Notes under the pieces: generated by a model
What the model was told of the DNA's origin: nothing
Seen by the model: only the letters and a program-made list of their open reading frames with translations
The model's database searches: none
Position numbers and translations under genes: made by a program
Part shown: positions 31,324-41,021 of the stretch, one piece after another
Layout: each line of letters begins with the position of its first letter
Position numbering within the stretch: the stretch's first letter is position 1
Origin: Arsenophonus apicola
GTDB taxonomy: Bacteria > Pseudomonadota > Gammaproteobacteria > Enterobacterales > Enterobacteriaceae
Reading direction: 5' to 3'
Assembly: GCF_020268605.1 (NCBI RefSeq)
Contig: NZ_CP084222.1
Span: 806,001 to 870,000, forward strand
Length of the DNA: 64,000 bases

Positions 31324-33726
31324 TTACCACGTCCTACCGATGTTAAATTGAAACTCTTCAGATTTGTCACCTTCATAATCTTTTATTGGCTTGGCATAAG
31401 AAAAGACCAGTGGGCCAAGTGGTGACATCCATTGTAATGCAATCCCTGTCGAAACTCGAATATTGGATGCCTTACCATAGTCAGGCATGCCTGCTCTCCA
31501 GCTTGCTTGGGTATTACTCCAATTCGAATCCCAAACAGTACCCGCATCAATAAAGAAAGAGGTTCTAATTGAATTAGCATACTTTTCATCAATAAATGGG
31601 GTTGGCGTAATTAACTCTAATGACGCTGTTGCCATTGCATTACCACCAACAGCATCCGTTGATGGACTACCCGATTTTGGACTTATTACACCATTTTTAT
31701 CTTCAAGATAAATCGCTTTAGGTCCGATATTATTGGAACGGAAACCACGTACCGTTCCGGCACCACCAGCATAAAAGTTTTCATAAAACGGTAATTCTTT
31801 ACCGCCAAAACCATTACCATAACCCAGTTGTGCTCGACCTAATACCACCCATTTTTTATCTTCATCAATGGGATAATATTGCGACGTATCAAACCGGATC
31901 TTATAGTACTGATTATTAGAACCTGGAATAGTGATTTTACTATTTAAAGAGGTTTTATTCCCTGATGTCGGGAAGAAACCACGATCCAAGTTATTATAAG
32001 TCCAGCCTAAATTAAGGGTAAAATCATTAGCATTATAGCGCGCTTTATCATCAAAATTGAGATTTTCACCCATACTTTGTAAATAACGCCACATGCCAAC
32101 TTGAGCTTTCATATCAGATAAAGAGTTATGAACAAAACCTGCTCCAATTCGAAACGCATTATTTTCATTAAAAGGAAAACTCAAGGTACTATCAACACCA
32201 TATGTTTTATTATTATAGCGTGAAAGATCGGCATCCTTAGCACTAAAATCATTATAGAATAATCGCCCACCTAAACTGACACCATTCACCGTAAAATAAG
32301 GATCAGTTAATGATAATTCTGCATAAGTCGAATAATCATTCTTACTCGCACTAATACCAACGGCATTACCTGTACCAAGCCAGTTTTCCTGTTGAACTCC
32401 GACCTGGAAACTGATACCACTTTCAGTACCAAAACCAATACCAAAGTTCATCGAACCGGTATTACGTTCTTTAACTTTATAGACAACATCCACTTGATCT
32501 GGTGTGCCAGGTACACGTTGCGTTTCAACATCAACGGTTTCAAAAAAACCGGTCCGATTTAATCGTTCTTTACCCAGGTTAACCAAATCATTGCCTAACC
32601 AAGCGCCCTCCATTTGACGCATTTCACGACGTAAAACAGAATCTTTACTAACATCATTGCCGACAAAACGGATTTGGCGAACATAGAAACGACTACCCGC
32701 ATCAACATTCACATGCAGTTTAACCGTTTTATCTTCATCGTTGATTTCAGGTTGGGTAATAACACGGGGATAGGCATAACCATAACGGCCAAGGAGATCC
32801 TTAATTTTGTTCTCCATGTTAGTGACTTCAGTACCATTATAAAGCGAAGCAGGTTTGATGGTGATTAATTGATTGATTTCATCATAATGACCAGCGGTTT
32901 CGCCATTCAATTCAACGCCTGATATGGTATATCTGTCGCCTTCTGTCACATTGATGGTGACATAAATACCTTTCTTATCTGGTGTGAGACTGACATTGGT
33001 TGAGTCGATATTAAATTTGGCATAACCTCGGTCAAGATAAAAACTACGTAGTGTTTCTAAATCGCCAGCCAGCTTTTGTTTTTGATATTTTTGATCAGCA
33101 ATAAAATTCCACTTAGGCACATCATCACGTAATTGAAAACGATTTACCAACTCAGCCGTAGTAAATGCTTTATTACCGACAATATTAATCTGTTGGATCT
33201 TAGCTGAAACGCCTTCAGAAAAAATTAATTTTAAGTCGGCACGATTACGCGGTAGCGGTGTGACGACAGCTTTAACCGTCGCATTATACTTACCAACACT
33301 GTAATAAAAATCTTCAAGACCTTTTTCGATATTCGCCAGCTTTGTGCGATCAAGCGCTTCACCAACGCGAATATTTGAAGCCTCAAGATTTTGCTTTAAT
33401 AATTCGTCTTTAACAGATTTATTACCAGAGAATGTGATGCTTGCAATGGTTGGCCGCTCTTTTACTTGAACTATTAGCGTATTTCCATCACGCAAAACTC
33501 TAACATCTTCGAAATTACCCGTTGAAAATAGCGCTCGAATAGTACGACCTATATCGTCATTATTAATCGTATCTCCTACCCGAACCGGCATATTCAATAG
33601 TGCTGCACCAACGGCTACGCGCTGAAGACCTTCAAAATGAATATCTTGTACTACAAACCCGTCTGAACCGTATGCAGTGGCGCTGCCAAATAGCAGCGAT
33701 GCTATGAGCAACTTTTTCATCGCCAT
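31324..33726 (-). CDS. bamA: outer-membrane protein assembly factor BamA
   Basis: Core of the BAM complex that inserts beta-barrels. The signal peptide is MAMKKLLIASLLFGSATAYG. Five POTRA domains span about residues 22-420 (GFVVQDIHFEGLQRV is the first strand). The C-terminal 380 residues form the 16-strand barrel, with the conserved lid motif AGTVRGFRSN and the terminal FQFNIGRTW ending in an aromatic residue. 800 residues against 810; the shortening is in the extracellular loop after IGPKAIYL (loop 6 region), where E. coli has a Cys-containing segment that is absent here. Confidence 0.98.
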   Translation of the reverse strand: MAMKKLLIASLLFGSATAYGSDGFVVQDIHFEGLQRVAVGAALLNMPVRVGDTINNDDIGRTIRALFSTGNFEDVRVLRDGNTLIVQVKERPTIASITFSGNKSVKDELLKQNLEASNIRVGEALDRTKLANIEKGLEDFYYSVGKYNATVKAVVTPLPRNRADLKLIFSEGVSAKIQQINIVGNKAFTTAELVNRFQLRDDVPKWNFIADQKYQKQKLAGDLETLRSFYLDRGYAKFNIDSTNVSLTPDKKGIYVTINVTEGDRYTISGVELNGETAGHYDEINQLITIKPASLYNGTEVTNMENKIKDLLGRYGYAYPRVITQPEINDEDKTVKLHVNVDAGSRFYVRQIRFVGNDVSKDSVLRREMRQMEGAWLGNDLVNLGKERLNRTGFFETVDVETQRVPGTPDQVDVVYKVKERNTGSMNFGIGFGTESGISFQVGVQQENWLGTGNAVGISASKNDYSTYAELSLTDPYFTVNGVSLGGRLFYNDFSAKDADLSRYNNKTYGVDSTLSFPFNENNAFRIGAGFVHNSLSDMKAQVGMWRYLQSMGENLNFDDKARYNANDFTLNLGWTYNNLDRGFFPTSGNKTSLNSKITIPGSNNQYYKIRFDTSQYYPIDEDKKWVVLGRAQLGYGNGFGGKELPFYENFYAGGAGTVRGFRSNNIGPKAIYLEDKNGVISPKSGSPSTDAVGGNAMATASLELITPTPFIDEKYANSIRTSFFIDAGTVWDSNWSNTQASWRAGMPDYGKASNIRVSTGIALQWMSPLGPLVFSYAKPIKDYEGDKSEEFQFNIGRTW

Positions 33727-33759
33727 TGTTGTTATGAGTATTCCTAACTAGTCTCTCTC

Positions 33760-35112
33760 TTAAAGACGAAAGAAATCATTGAAAAGTGCAAGCCCCATTA
33801 ATAATATCAATGCAATAGCACCAATACGATAGCTGAAGTCTTGTACACGCTCAGACACTGGCTCTCCTTTAATCTTTTCGATTAGCAAGAAAAGTAAGTG
33901 CCCACCATCTAATACAGGCAAAGGAAACAGGTTAATGATCCCTAAATTGACACTAATTAATGCAATAAACATCAGATAATACACTAACCCAGAGCCAGCG
34001 GAAATGCCGGCTCCTTTTGCAATAGAAACAGGCCCACTAAGATTATTGAGTTTAATATCACCAGTAACTAATTTACCTATCATGCTTACTGTCAATTTCA
34101 TCAACTGCCAAGTTTTATCCGTTGCCTGATACAGCGCATAAAACGGACCATATTGCTGAGTCATTTTATACTCATCCGCAAGTGGTATTACTGATAATTC
34201 AAGCCCAGCAAATCCAATTTGCTGCCCTTTAGCTATCGTTTTTACTTCCGGTGTCAACGTTAATTGCTGTTGCTCACCTTGTCTTTCGACAGTCAATAAC
34301 AATGGAGTGTTAGGACTTTGTCGAACAAAATAGGTGAATGGATGCCAAATATCTATTATTTGCTCACCCACTTTTACAATCCTGTCTCCAATTTGTAAAC
34401 CTGATAATGCCGCCGCTGAACCAGGTTGAATATTACGCACAACGGGATCTTGCCGGGCACTAACTGGCATAATTCCCAAAGATAAAACTGGATCTTGAGT
34501 TTCTAGATCAAAATGCCATTCCCTCAAATCAATCACTTTGTTTATCGGCGTTGAATTTCCAATAGGTAAAACCTTCACACTTAATTCTTCATCACCAATT
34601 TTACTAATTAAGGCGAGACGAACTGCGTTCCAGTCAGGGGTTTCGATACCGTCTATTGATTTTAGTTCCATACCTGGCAAAATATTAGCTTGCTCAGCAA
34701 TTGAGTTTGATTGAATATCTTCAATAACAGGGCGTACGGAAGGTATACCAATAATGAATACTAACCAATAAGCAAATATTGCCAATAAAAAATTGGCTAT
34801 AGGTCCAGCACTAACCACTGCAGCACGCTGACCTACTGTTTTATTATTGAAAGCAAAGTGACGACGCTCTGGCGCTACAGGAGCAACTCGCTCATCTAGC
34901 ATTTTAACATAACCACCTAAGGGGATTAGAGCGATAACAAATTCTGTTCCATGACGATCTACTTTACTCCATAAGGCTTTGCCAAAACCAATGGAGAAAC
35001 GCTCCACATAAATACCACAGCGCCTAGCTACCCAGAAATGGCCAAATTCATGTACGATAATTAGCACACCTAATGCAATAATAAATGCAGCTAAACTCCA
35101 AAGAAATCCCAT
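33760..35112 (-). CDS. rseP: site-2 regulated intramembrane protease RseP
   Basis: Zinc metalloprotease that cleaves RseA within the membrane to release sigma-E. HEFGH is in the first helix (about residues 20-24), and the third zinc ligand is in NLFPLPVLDGGHLLF. Two PDZ domains lie between them. I set the start at MGFLWSLAAF (35112), which matches E. coli MLSFLWDLASF and has AAGG 7 nt upstream; this gives 450 residues, the E. coli length. It is next to bamA, whose assembly state it monitors through DegS. Confidence 0.96.
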   Translation of the reverse strand: MGFLWSLAAFIIALGVLIIVHEFGHFWVARRCGIYVERFSIGFGKALWSKVDRHGTEFVIALIPLGGYVKMLDERVAPVAPERRHFAFNNKTVGQRAAVVSAGPIANFLLAIFAYWLVFIIGIPSVRPVIEDIQSNSIAEQANILPGMELKSIDGIETPDWNAVRLALISKIGDEELSVKVLPIGNSTPINKVIDLREWHFDLETQDPVLSLGIMPVSARQDPVVRNIQPGSAAALSGLQIGDRIVKVGEQIIDIWHPFTYFVRQSPNTPLLLTVERQGEQQQLTLTPEVKTIAKGQQIGFAGLELSVIPLADEYKMTQQYGPFYALYQATDKTWQLMKLTVSMIGKLVTGDIKLNNLSGPVSIAKGAGISAGSGLVYYLMFIALISVNLGIINLFPLPVLDGGHLLFLLIEKIKGEPVSERVQDFSYRIGAIALILLMGLALFNDFFRL

Positions 35113-35127
35113 GATATACCTTAACAA

Positions 35128-35982
35128 CTAAAAAAATAACAATGTCAATCCTGCAAAAACAGGTATAGCCGCTGTCAAACTATCAATTCGATCTAATATG
35201 CCACCATGTCCTGGAATTAAATGGCTACTATCTTTAATGCCAGACTGTCGTTTAAACATACTTTCCGTTAAATCACCAAACACAGAGATAATCACAACAA
35301 TAACAGAACAAAAAAGTAAATTCTTGGATATCAGCAAAGCGGGCATGGATAAACTAAATAGCCAGGCAATAATACCTGCTGTCAGCATACCACCGAGCAT
35401 ACCTTCCAAAGTTTTACCAGGAGAAACCTTGGCTGCTAGTTTATGTTTACCAAATAAATGACCAAAAAAATAAGCGCCTGTATCTGCACTCCAAACTAAT
35501 AGCATGACATAAAGCACCCACCAAGCACCGGTAAAATTGTCAATATGATAATCGACACTTTTTAACACCAACATGCCACAGTAAAAAGGTAAAATAGTTA
35601 AAACACCAAACAAAATTTTTAATATTGCTGACTGAGACCAGAATTGAGCAGAGGTAGGAAAAGTGACAACCAATATTATCGCAACTAACCACCAAACTAA
35701 TCCAGCCAACAATATATAAATAATCAAAGGCTCTGTTGTTAATTGACTGAGATCTTGAAATGATAATTGTAAACTCAATAAACAAATACCAAATAAAACA
35801 GCACATATAATTCGTTTAATCTTCGCTGTCCAGCCAATAAATTGGCTCCATTCCCAAGCAGCTAACGAGCAAATAACAATGATAACATAACCAAATAAAT
35901 TAAGCGGTAAGAAAAAAAGTGCAGCAATAACTAATGGAACAAGTATGATAGCTGTAATGATACGAGAATTTAAGTTTAACAA
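35128..35982 (-). CDS. cdsA: phosphatidate cytidylyltransferase CdsA
   Basis: Makes CDP-diacylglycerol from phosphatidic acid and CTP, the branch point of phospholipid synthesis. It is a multi-helix membrane protein with the catalytic C-terminal signature GDLTESMFKRQSGIKDSSHL, then IPGHGGILDRIDSL; KVSPGKTLEGMLGG is also conserved. 284 residues (E. coli 285). Contiguous with rseP and uppS. Confidence 0.97.
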   Translation of the reverse strand: MLNLNSRIITAIILVPLVIAALFFLPLNLFGYVIIVICSLAAWEWSQFIGWTAKIKRIICAVLFGICLLSLQLSFQDLSQLTTEPLIIYILLAGLVWWLVAIILVVTFPTSAQFWSQSAILKILFGVLTILPFYCGMLVLKSVDYHIDNFTGAWWVLYVMLLVWSADTGAYFFGHLFGKHKLAAKVSPGKTLEGMLGGMLTAGIIAWLFSLSMPALLISKNLLFCSVIVVIISVFGDLTESMFKRQSGIKDSSHLIPGHGGILDRIDSLTAAIPVFAGLTLLFF

Positions 35983-35991
35983 AAGAGTCCC

Positions 35992-36747
35992 CTATTCTTC
36001 ATTGATATCATCAGGCTCAGTGTTACCAAAACGTCGTTTACGTTGATTAAAAGCCACAATTGCACTTTTGAAAGCTTCCTCATCAAAATCCGGCCAGAGC
36101 ACATCGGTAAAATAAAATTCAGCATAAGCAATCTGCCATAAAAGAAAATTACTGATGCGATATTCTCTCCCAGTTCTAATCACTAAATCAACGGTTGGTT
36201 GATCATGTAGACTAATAAATTCATTTACTTTATTTTCGTTAATATTTTCTGGCAATAATAAACCGGCTTTAACTTTTTTAGCAATAAGTCGCATTGCATT
36301 GGTAATATCCCAACGACCACCATAGTTAGCAGCAATATTGAGCTTTAGTCCAGTATTATTTGCGGTTAATGCAACCGCGTTTTTAATACGATTTTGTAAT
36401 TTAGGTTTAAATCGACTGATATCGCCAATAATAGTTAATTTAACATTATGAATATTTAAGTTTTTAACTTCATCATCCAGGAACCAAGTAAAGAGTTCCA
36501 TCAGAGCACTAACTTCAGTCTCTGGTCGATTCCAATTTTCACTACTAAATGCATAGAGCGTTAAAGACTGAATCTCATTTTCAATCGCAAATTTTACCGC
36601 TTTTTGCACCGCTTCTGTCCCTGCTCGATGCCCTTTAATTCTTAACTTTCCATGTAGTTTCGCCCAACGTCCATTACCATCCATAATAATAGCAACATGC
36701 CTCGGAATTCGTTGCTGTGAGCTATTATTATCATACATAAGTTTCAT
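35992..36747 (-). CDS. uppS: undecaprenyl diphosphate synthase UppS (IspU)
   Basis: cis-Prenyltransferase that makes the C55 lipid carrier for peptidoglycan and O-antigen. The pyrophosphate-binding HVAIIMDGNGRWAK (catalytic Asp), the LYAFSSENWNRP segment and SNFLLWQIAYAEFYFTD are present. One odd residue: the IPP-binding RTGGEHR of E. coli reads RTGREYR here, so the Gly before the catalytic Glu is Arg. 251 residues. The first ten residues are not conserved and the start could be the ATG at 36738. Confidence 0.96.
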   Translation of the reverse strand: MKLMYDNNSSQQRIPRHVAIIMDGNGRWAKLHGKLRIKGHRAGTEAVQKAVKFAIENEIQSLTLYAFSSENWNRPETEVSALMELFTWFLDDEVKNLNIHNVKLTIIGDISRFKPKLQNRIKNAVALTANNTGLKLNIAANYGGRWDITNAMRLIAKKVKAGLLLPENINENKVNEFISLHDQPTVDLVIRTGREYRISNFLLWQIAYAEFYFTDVLWPDFDEEAFKSAIVAFNQRKRRFGNTEPDDINEE

Positions 36748-36967
36748 GCCAAAAAAGTTCCTTTACTATAAGCTAACATTGCTGTTGTGCTTAATTATTT
36801 TGGATAATAAGAATAAAATTACTTAAGATAAGGTAAACAATTTTCATATTTACTAATAAGTTAATAGTTAGCTTTTTATACATTTTTAATCCCCTTAACC
36901 CATTATAATTTTATAAAAATTTAACCTGAGATAATTAGAGAAACATTTAAGTAACTAAAATTATTTA

Positions 36968-38170
36968 TTAGTAGGAGATAGCTAATGTTTCAATATAATG
37001 AATTGCCATTTGACGAGCTTCACTATCAATCGCTAAAACAGCATCAATGCAATCAGGTTCAGCTAAACTTAACCTTTCTACTATATCCAAATTAACTTGC
37101 GCAATATCTGTAAATCGAAGCTTTCCTGCCAAAAATGCAGCCACGGAAACTTCATTCGCAGCATTTAAAATTGTGGTTGCGGCTTGTCCATGATGACAAG
37201 CATCAATCGCTAACTTCAAACAGGGGTAACGTTGGTAATCTGGCGCAATAAAAGTCAATGAAGATAATTGGTTAAAATCAAGCGCAGACGCACCTGAAAG
37301 AATACGATCTGGATAAGCCATACTATAAGAAATCGGTGTTCTCATATCAGGGGTACCTAATTGAGCGATAACACTGCCATCCTGATAACGTACCATCGAA
37401 TGAATGATAGATTGTGGATGAATGATAACTTCCATTTGTTCGGCTGAAGCATTAAAAAAATACCGTGCTTCAATATATTCAAGCCCTTTATTCATCATCG
37501 TTGCCGAATCAACCGAAATCTTACGCCCCATCGACCAATTAGGATGATTACAAGCCTCATTAGGCGTCATGTTCTTAAGAGTAGCGAGGGGAATTTCACG
37601 GAAAGGACCACCCGAGCCAGTTAATACTATGCGAGTTATTCCTTGTTGTTCCAGATTAGCAAAACCTAAATTACGCTGAATTTCAGTCGGTAAACTTTGA
37701 AATATCGCATTATGTTCACTATCAATCGGCAGTACTTGAGCCCCATATTTTTTAATTGCAGCGAAAAACAGTTGCCCACTCGTTATCAATGACTCTTTAT
37801 TGGCTAATAAAATACGTTTCCCTTGACGGATCGCAGCTAATGTTGGTATTAAACCAGCAATTCCAGTAATCGCGGACATAACTTGATCCACATTATCCAG
37901 TGCAGCTAGTTCACAAACTCCCTTTTGGCCGGATAAAACTTCAGTTTTACATCCTTGTTTATTTAATATGCTTCTTAGATTATTGGCTGATCTTTCGTCT
38001 GACATAGCAGCATATTGTGGCTTGAATTCCAAGCATTGCTGAACCATAGTAGCCACATTTTTATGTGCAACTAATGCGATAATTTCAAATTTTGCTGGAT
38101 TTTCTTTGACTACTGATAGTGTCGTTTTACCAATTGAACCCGTCGAGCCTAAAATTGTCAGACGTATCAT
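36968..38170 (-). CDS. dxr: 1-deoxy-D-xylulose 5-phosphate reductoisomerase
   Basis: First committed enzyme of the MEP pathway (IspC). NADPH-binding LGSTGSIGKTTLSVV is N-terminal; the metal and substrate site is seen in LLANKESLITSG, PIDSEHNAIFQSL and GSGGPFREIPL, and NHPNWSMGRKISVDSATMMNKGLE is highly conserved. 400 residues (E. coli 398). A 220-bp spacer separates it from uppS, leaving room for an internal promoter. Confidence 0.97.
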   Translation of the reverse strand: MIRLTILGSTGSIGKTTLSVVKENPAKFEIIALVAHKNVATMVQQCLEFKPQYAAMSDERSANNLRSILNKQGCKTEVLSGQKGVCELAALDNVDQVMSAITGIAGLIPTLAAIRQGKRILLANKESLITSGQLFFAAIKKYGAQVLPIDSEHNAIFQSLPTEIQRNLGFANLEQQGITRIVLTGSGGPFREIPLATLKNMTPNEACNHPNWSMGRKISVDSATMMNKGLEYIEARYFFNASAEQMEVIIHPQSIIHSMVRYQDGSVIAQLGTPDMRTPISYSMAYPDRILSGASALDFNQLSSLTFIAPDYQRYPCLKLAIDACHHGQAATTILNAANEVSVAAFLAGKLRFTDIAQVNLDIVERLSLAEPDCIDAVLAIDSEARQMAIHYIETLAISY

Positions 38171-38268
38171 TGTGATATGTATGCTCTACTATTTAATTAA
38201 AAAGGATTATACCCAACTCAGCCATATAGCATAACATAAAAATGGAGCAATAAATTTAGCGATATAAC

Positions 38269-38305
38269 AAAGCCATACTTACTTTTGTATAAAGCGTATG
38301 GCTTT
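38269..38305 (-). terminator. terminator of frr
   Basis: 10-bp stem AAAGCCATAC / GTATGGCTTT with a 17-nt AT-rich loop, 13 bp after the frr stop. The minus-strand tail is GTTATAT, a poor T-run, so read-through into dxr is likely. Confidence 0.65.
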
Positions 38306-38318
38306 ATTATAAAAATGT

Positions 38319-38876
38319 TTAAAATTCCATCAATTCTTTTTCTTTTTGCTCCAGAGCTTCATCAACTTTTTTAATAAAATTATCGGTCAACTTCTGGATT
38401 TCATCTTGTGCACGACGTTCATCATCCTCACTAATTTCTTTATCTTTTAATAAGGCCTTGATTTTATCATTCGCATCACGTCGTGCATTACGAACAGATA
38501 CACGCCCCTGTTCAGCATCATTACGCACAACTTTAATCAAATCCTTACGTCGTTCTTCCGTCAACGGCGGTAAAGGCACCCGTATTATGGTTCCTGCAGA
38601 AGAAGGATTAAGACCCAGATCTGATGCCATAATGGCTTTTTCCACTGCCGGTGCCAACGTACGATCAAACACAGTAATGGCCAGAGTACGTGAATCCTCA
38701 GCGGTAATATTTGCTAACTGACGCAATGGCGTTGCAGCACCATAGTATTCAACCACTATACCATCCAATAAACTTGGCGATGCACGGCCAGTACGAACTT
38801 TACTAATTTGACTTTTCAATGCTTCAACGCTTTTTTCCATACGTTCTTGCGCATCTTTTTTGATTTCATTAATCAC
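38319..38876 (-). CDS. frr: ribosome recycling factor
   Basis: Splits post-termination ribosomes together with EF-G. 185 residues, the E. coli length. It shows the long-helix segments RMEKSVEALKSQISKVRTGRASPSLLDGI and the domain II region YYGAATPLRQLANI; RVPLPPLTEERRKDL and the terminal EKELMEF are typical. It is 118 bp after pyrH in the standard rpsB-tsf-pyrH-frr order. Confidence 0.98.
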   Translation of the reverse strand: MINEIKKDAQERMEKSVEALKSQISKVRTGRASPSLLDGIVVEYYGAATPLRQLANITAEDSRTLAITVFDRTLAPAVEKAIMASDLGLNPSSAGTIIRVPLPPLTEERRKDLIKVVRNDAEQGRVSVRNARRDANDKIKALLKDKEISEDDERRAQDEIQKLTDNFIKKVDEALEQKEKELMEF

Positions 38877-38994
38877 ATTTAAACCCTTAGCAACTGGTTA
38901 TAAATATTTAGGCTATAACCGATAACCCAATTCAATTATTTTAACGATGCTGATAATATCATACCGCTAAAAATCATCCGTGTCTCTCAACAGA

Positions 38995-39723
38995 TTAATC
39001 ACGTGAGATTAGCGTGCCTTCATTTTCACCCATCACAATCCGACGTAACGCACCGGGTTTATTCATGTTGAAAACGCGAATAGGTAAATTATGATCACGA
39101 GCCAGAGTAAATGCCGCCAAATCCATCACTTTTAATTCGCGTTCTAGTACGTCTTGATAAGTTAACTTATCATAAAAAACCGCATCATAACTCTTTGATG
39201 GGTCAGCGGAATAAACACCATCAACTTTGGTTGCTTTTAAAACTACATCCGCTTCAATTTCTATGCCTCGTAAACAAGCCGCTGAATCCGTTGTAAAAAA
39301 AGGATTCCCAGTACCCGCCGAGAAAATAACAACTCGGCCATTGCGAAGCAAACTAATAGCTTCAGCCCAACTATAATTGTCACATACACCATTTAATGGT
39401 ATTGCGGACATGAGCCTGGCATTAACATATGCACGATGTAAAGCATCACGCATGGCTAATCCATTCATTACTGTCGCTAGCATGCCCATATGATCGCCAA
39501 CGACACGGTTCATGCCAGCCTCAGCTAGTCCTGCACCACGAAATAGGTTGCCACCACCAATAACGACACCAACCTGTATCGCTAGCTCTACCAGCTCCTT
39601 AATTTCTTGCGCCATACGATCCAAAATGCTCGCATCGATACCAAAACCTTCTGAACCTTGTAGAGCTTCGCCACTAAGCTTAAGCAAGATACGTTTATAT
39701 ACGGGTTTTGCATTAGTTGCCAT
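38995..39723 (-). CDS. pyrH: UMP kinase
   Basis: Bacterial UMP kinase of the amino-acid-kinase fold, a hexamer controlled by GTP and UTP. LLKLSGEALQG is the phosphate-binding loop, GVVIGGGNLFRG is the UMP site, and STDSAACLRGIEIEADVVLKATKVDGVY (here FFTTDSAACLRG) marks the C-terminal lobe. 242 residues (E. coli 241). Confidence 0.97.
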   Translation of the reverse strand: MATNAKPVYKRILLKLSGEALQGSEGFGIDASILDRMAQEIKELVELAIQVGVVIGGGNLFRGAGLAEAGMNRVVGDHMGMLATVMNGLAMRDALHRAYVNARLMSAIPLNGVCDNYSWAEAISLLRNGRVVIFSAGTGNPFFTTDSAACLRGIEIEADVVLKATKVDGVYSADPSKSYDAVFYDKLTYQDVLERELKVMDLAAFTLARDHNLPIRVFNMNKPGALRRIVMGENEGTLISRD

Positions 39724-39965
39724 GGTGTTTCATCCTGAGCAGATAACTTATTGAAGGTTTAAAATTCTTAGTTCAAAGTCTGAATGCAAAATACTTGATT
39801 AGTTATTTTTTTTATTTCTTTAGTAAAAATATAATTTAGTTTAAATACTAATCCTAACCCATTGAATTAAGCATATGCTGAATCAAATAATTTAGTGGCA
39901 TATTTACACATAAATTATTATTGATAATGTATTAACAGACAGATAAAAAATAGATCATCGATATT

Positions 39966-39996
39966 AGATAAAACAGAACCGCCCATTGGCGGCTCT
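39966..39996 (-). terminator. terminator of tsf
   Basis: On the minus strand: AGAGCCGCC / GGCGGTTCT (9 pairs with one G-U) with an AATG loop, followed by GTTTTATC. It starts 19 bp after the tsf stop. The rest of the 290-bp tsf-pyrH spacer is featureless AT-rich DNA that probably holds the pyrH promoter. Confidence 0.85.
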
Positions 39997-40014
39997 AGTT
40001 ATCAATTGGTATCA

Positions 40015-40866
40015 TTATTTACTCATTGCCGCTACTTCAGCAGCAAAATCAGTTTCCACTTTTTCGATACCTTCACCAACTTCAAAACGGATAAAGTTAG
40101 TCACTGTTGCATTTTTCTCTTTTAATAACGCACCAACTGTTTTGCTTGGTTCCATAACAAATTGTTGACCTGTTAAAGAGATCTCACCAGTAAATTTATT
40201 CATGCGGCCAGTAACCATTTTTTCCGCAATTTCACGCGGCTTACCCGATTGCATTGCAATATCTAACTGAATTTGATGTTCATGGGCAACAACATCGGCT
40301 GGCACATCGGCTGGTGTAACATATTCAGGTTTGCTCGCCGCAATATGCATAGCAATATGTTTAACAAGCTCATCATCTGCACCTTCAGCAGAAACAAGAA
40401 CCCCAATGCGAACACCATGTAAATAACAGCCGATTTTTTCACCTTCTAGGATCTCGACTCGGCGAATATTAATATTTTCACCAATCTTGGCTACGATTGC
40501 TGTACGTTGCTCTTCAAATTTTGCCTTCAATTCATCGATATTTGACAATTTATTTGCCACAACGGCTTGCAATACTTCATTACCGAATGCAATAAAGCTC
40601 GCATCCTTAGCCACAAAATCCGTTTCACAATTCAACTCAAGCAAGGCACCAAATTTGCCATCGGCAGAAACTTCCGCCATGATCACACCTTCAGCAGCCA
40701 CACGACCAGCTTTCTTAGCCGCTTTTGCTTGACCAGATTTACGCATATTGTCGATAGCTAATTCAATATCTCCATTAGCTTCAACCAATGCTTTTTTGCA
40801 CTCCATCATACCTGCGCCAGTACGTTCGCGCAGTTCTTTTACCAAAGCAGCGGTAATTCCAGACAT
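40015..40866 (-). CDS. tsf: elongation factor Ts
   Basis: Nucleotide-exchange factor for EF-Tu. The N-terminal domain has LVKELRERTGAGMMECKKALVEA, followed by the TDFVAKD motif that contacts EF-Tu (ELNCETDFVAKDASF); the coiled-coil and C-terminal RFEVGEGIEKVETDFAAEVA are present. 283 residues, as in E. coli. Co-transcribed with rpsB through an intercistronic hairpin. Confidence 0.98.
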   Translation of the reverse strand: MSGITAALVKELRERTGAGMMECKKALVEANGDIELAIDNMRKSGQAKAAKKAGRVAAEGVIMAEVSADGKFGALLELNCETDFVAKDASFIAFGNEVLQAVVANKLSNIDELKAKFEEQRTAIVAKIGENINIRRVEILEGEKIGCYLHGVRIGVLVSAEGADDELVKHIAMHIAASKPEYVTPADVPADVVAHEHQIQLDIAMQSGKPREIAEKMVTGRMNKFTGEISLTGQQFVMEPSKTVGALLKEKNATVTNFIRFEVGEGIEKVETDFAAEVAAMSK

Positions 40867-40932
40867 GTGATTTATTCCTCAATCTATCTGATGGGAAATC
40901 ATCCCATGCAGACAATTCTCATTCTGATAAGT

Positions 40933-40954
40933 AAAAAGGAGCCGATCAGGCCCC
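40933..40954 (-). terminator. intercistronic attenuator/terminator between rpsB and tsf
   Basis: On the minus strand GGGGCC / GGCTCC (one G-U) with a 5-nt loop, then TTTTT. A second stem just upstream, GCTCTTC / GAAGAGC (about 40991-41014), may add to it. It should lower tsf expression relative to rpsB, as a partial terminator. Confidence 0.7.
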
Positions 40955-41021
40955 TATAACCAATATATTGTAATACCTGGTTCATAAGGGCTCTTCTGTG
41001 CTTAACGAAGAGCTGGCCTTA

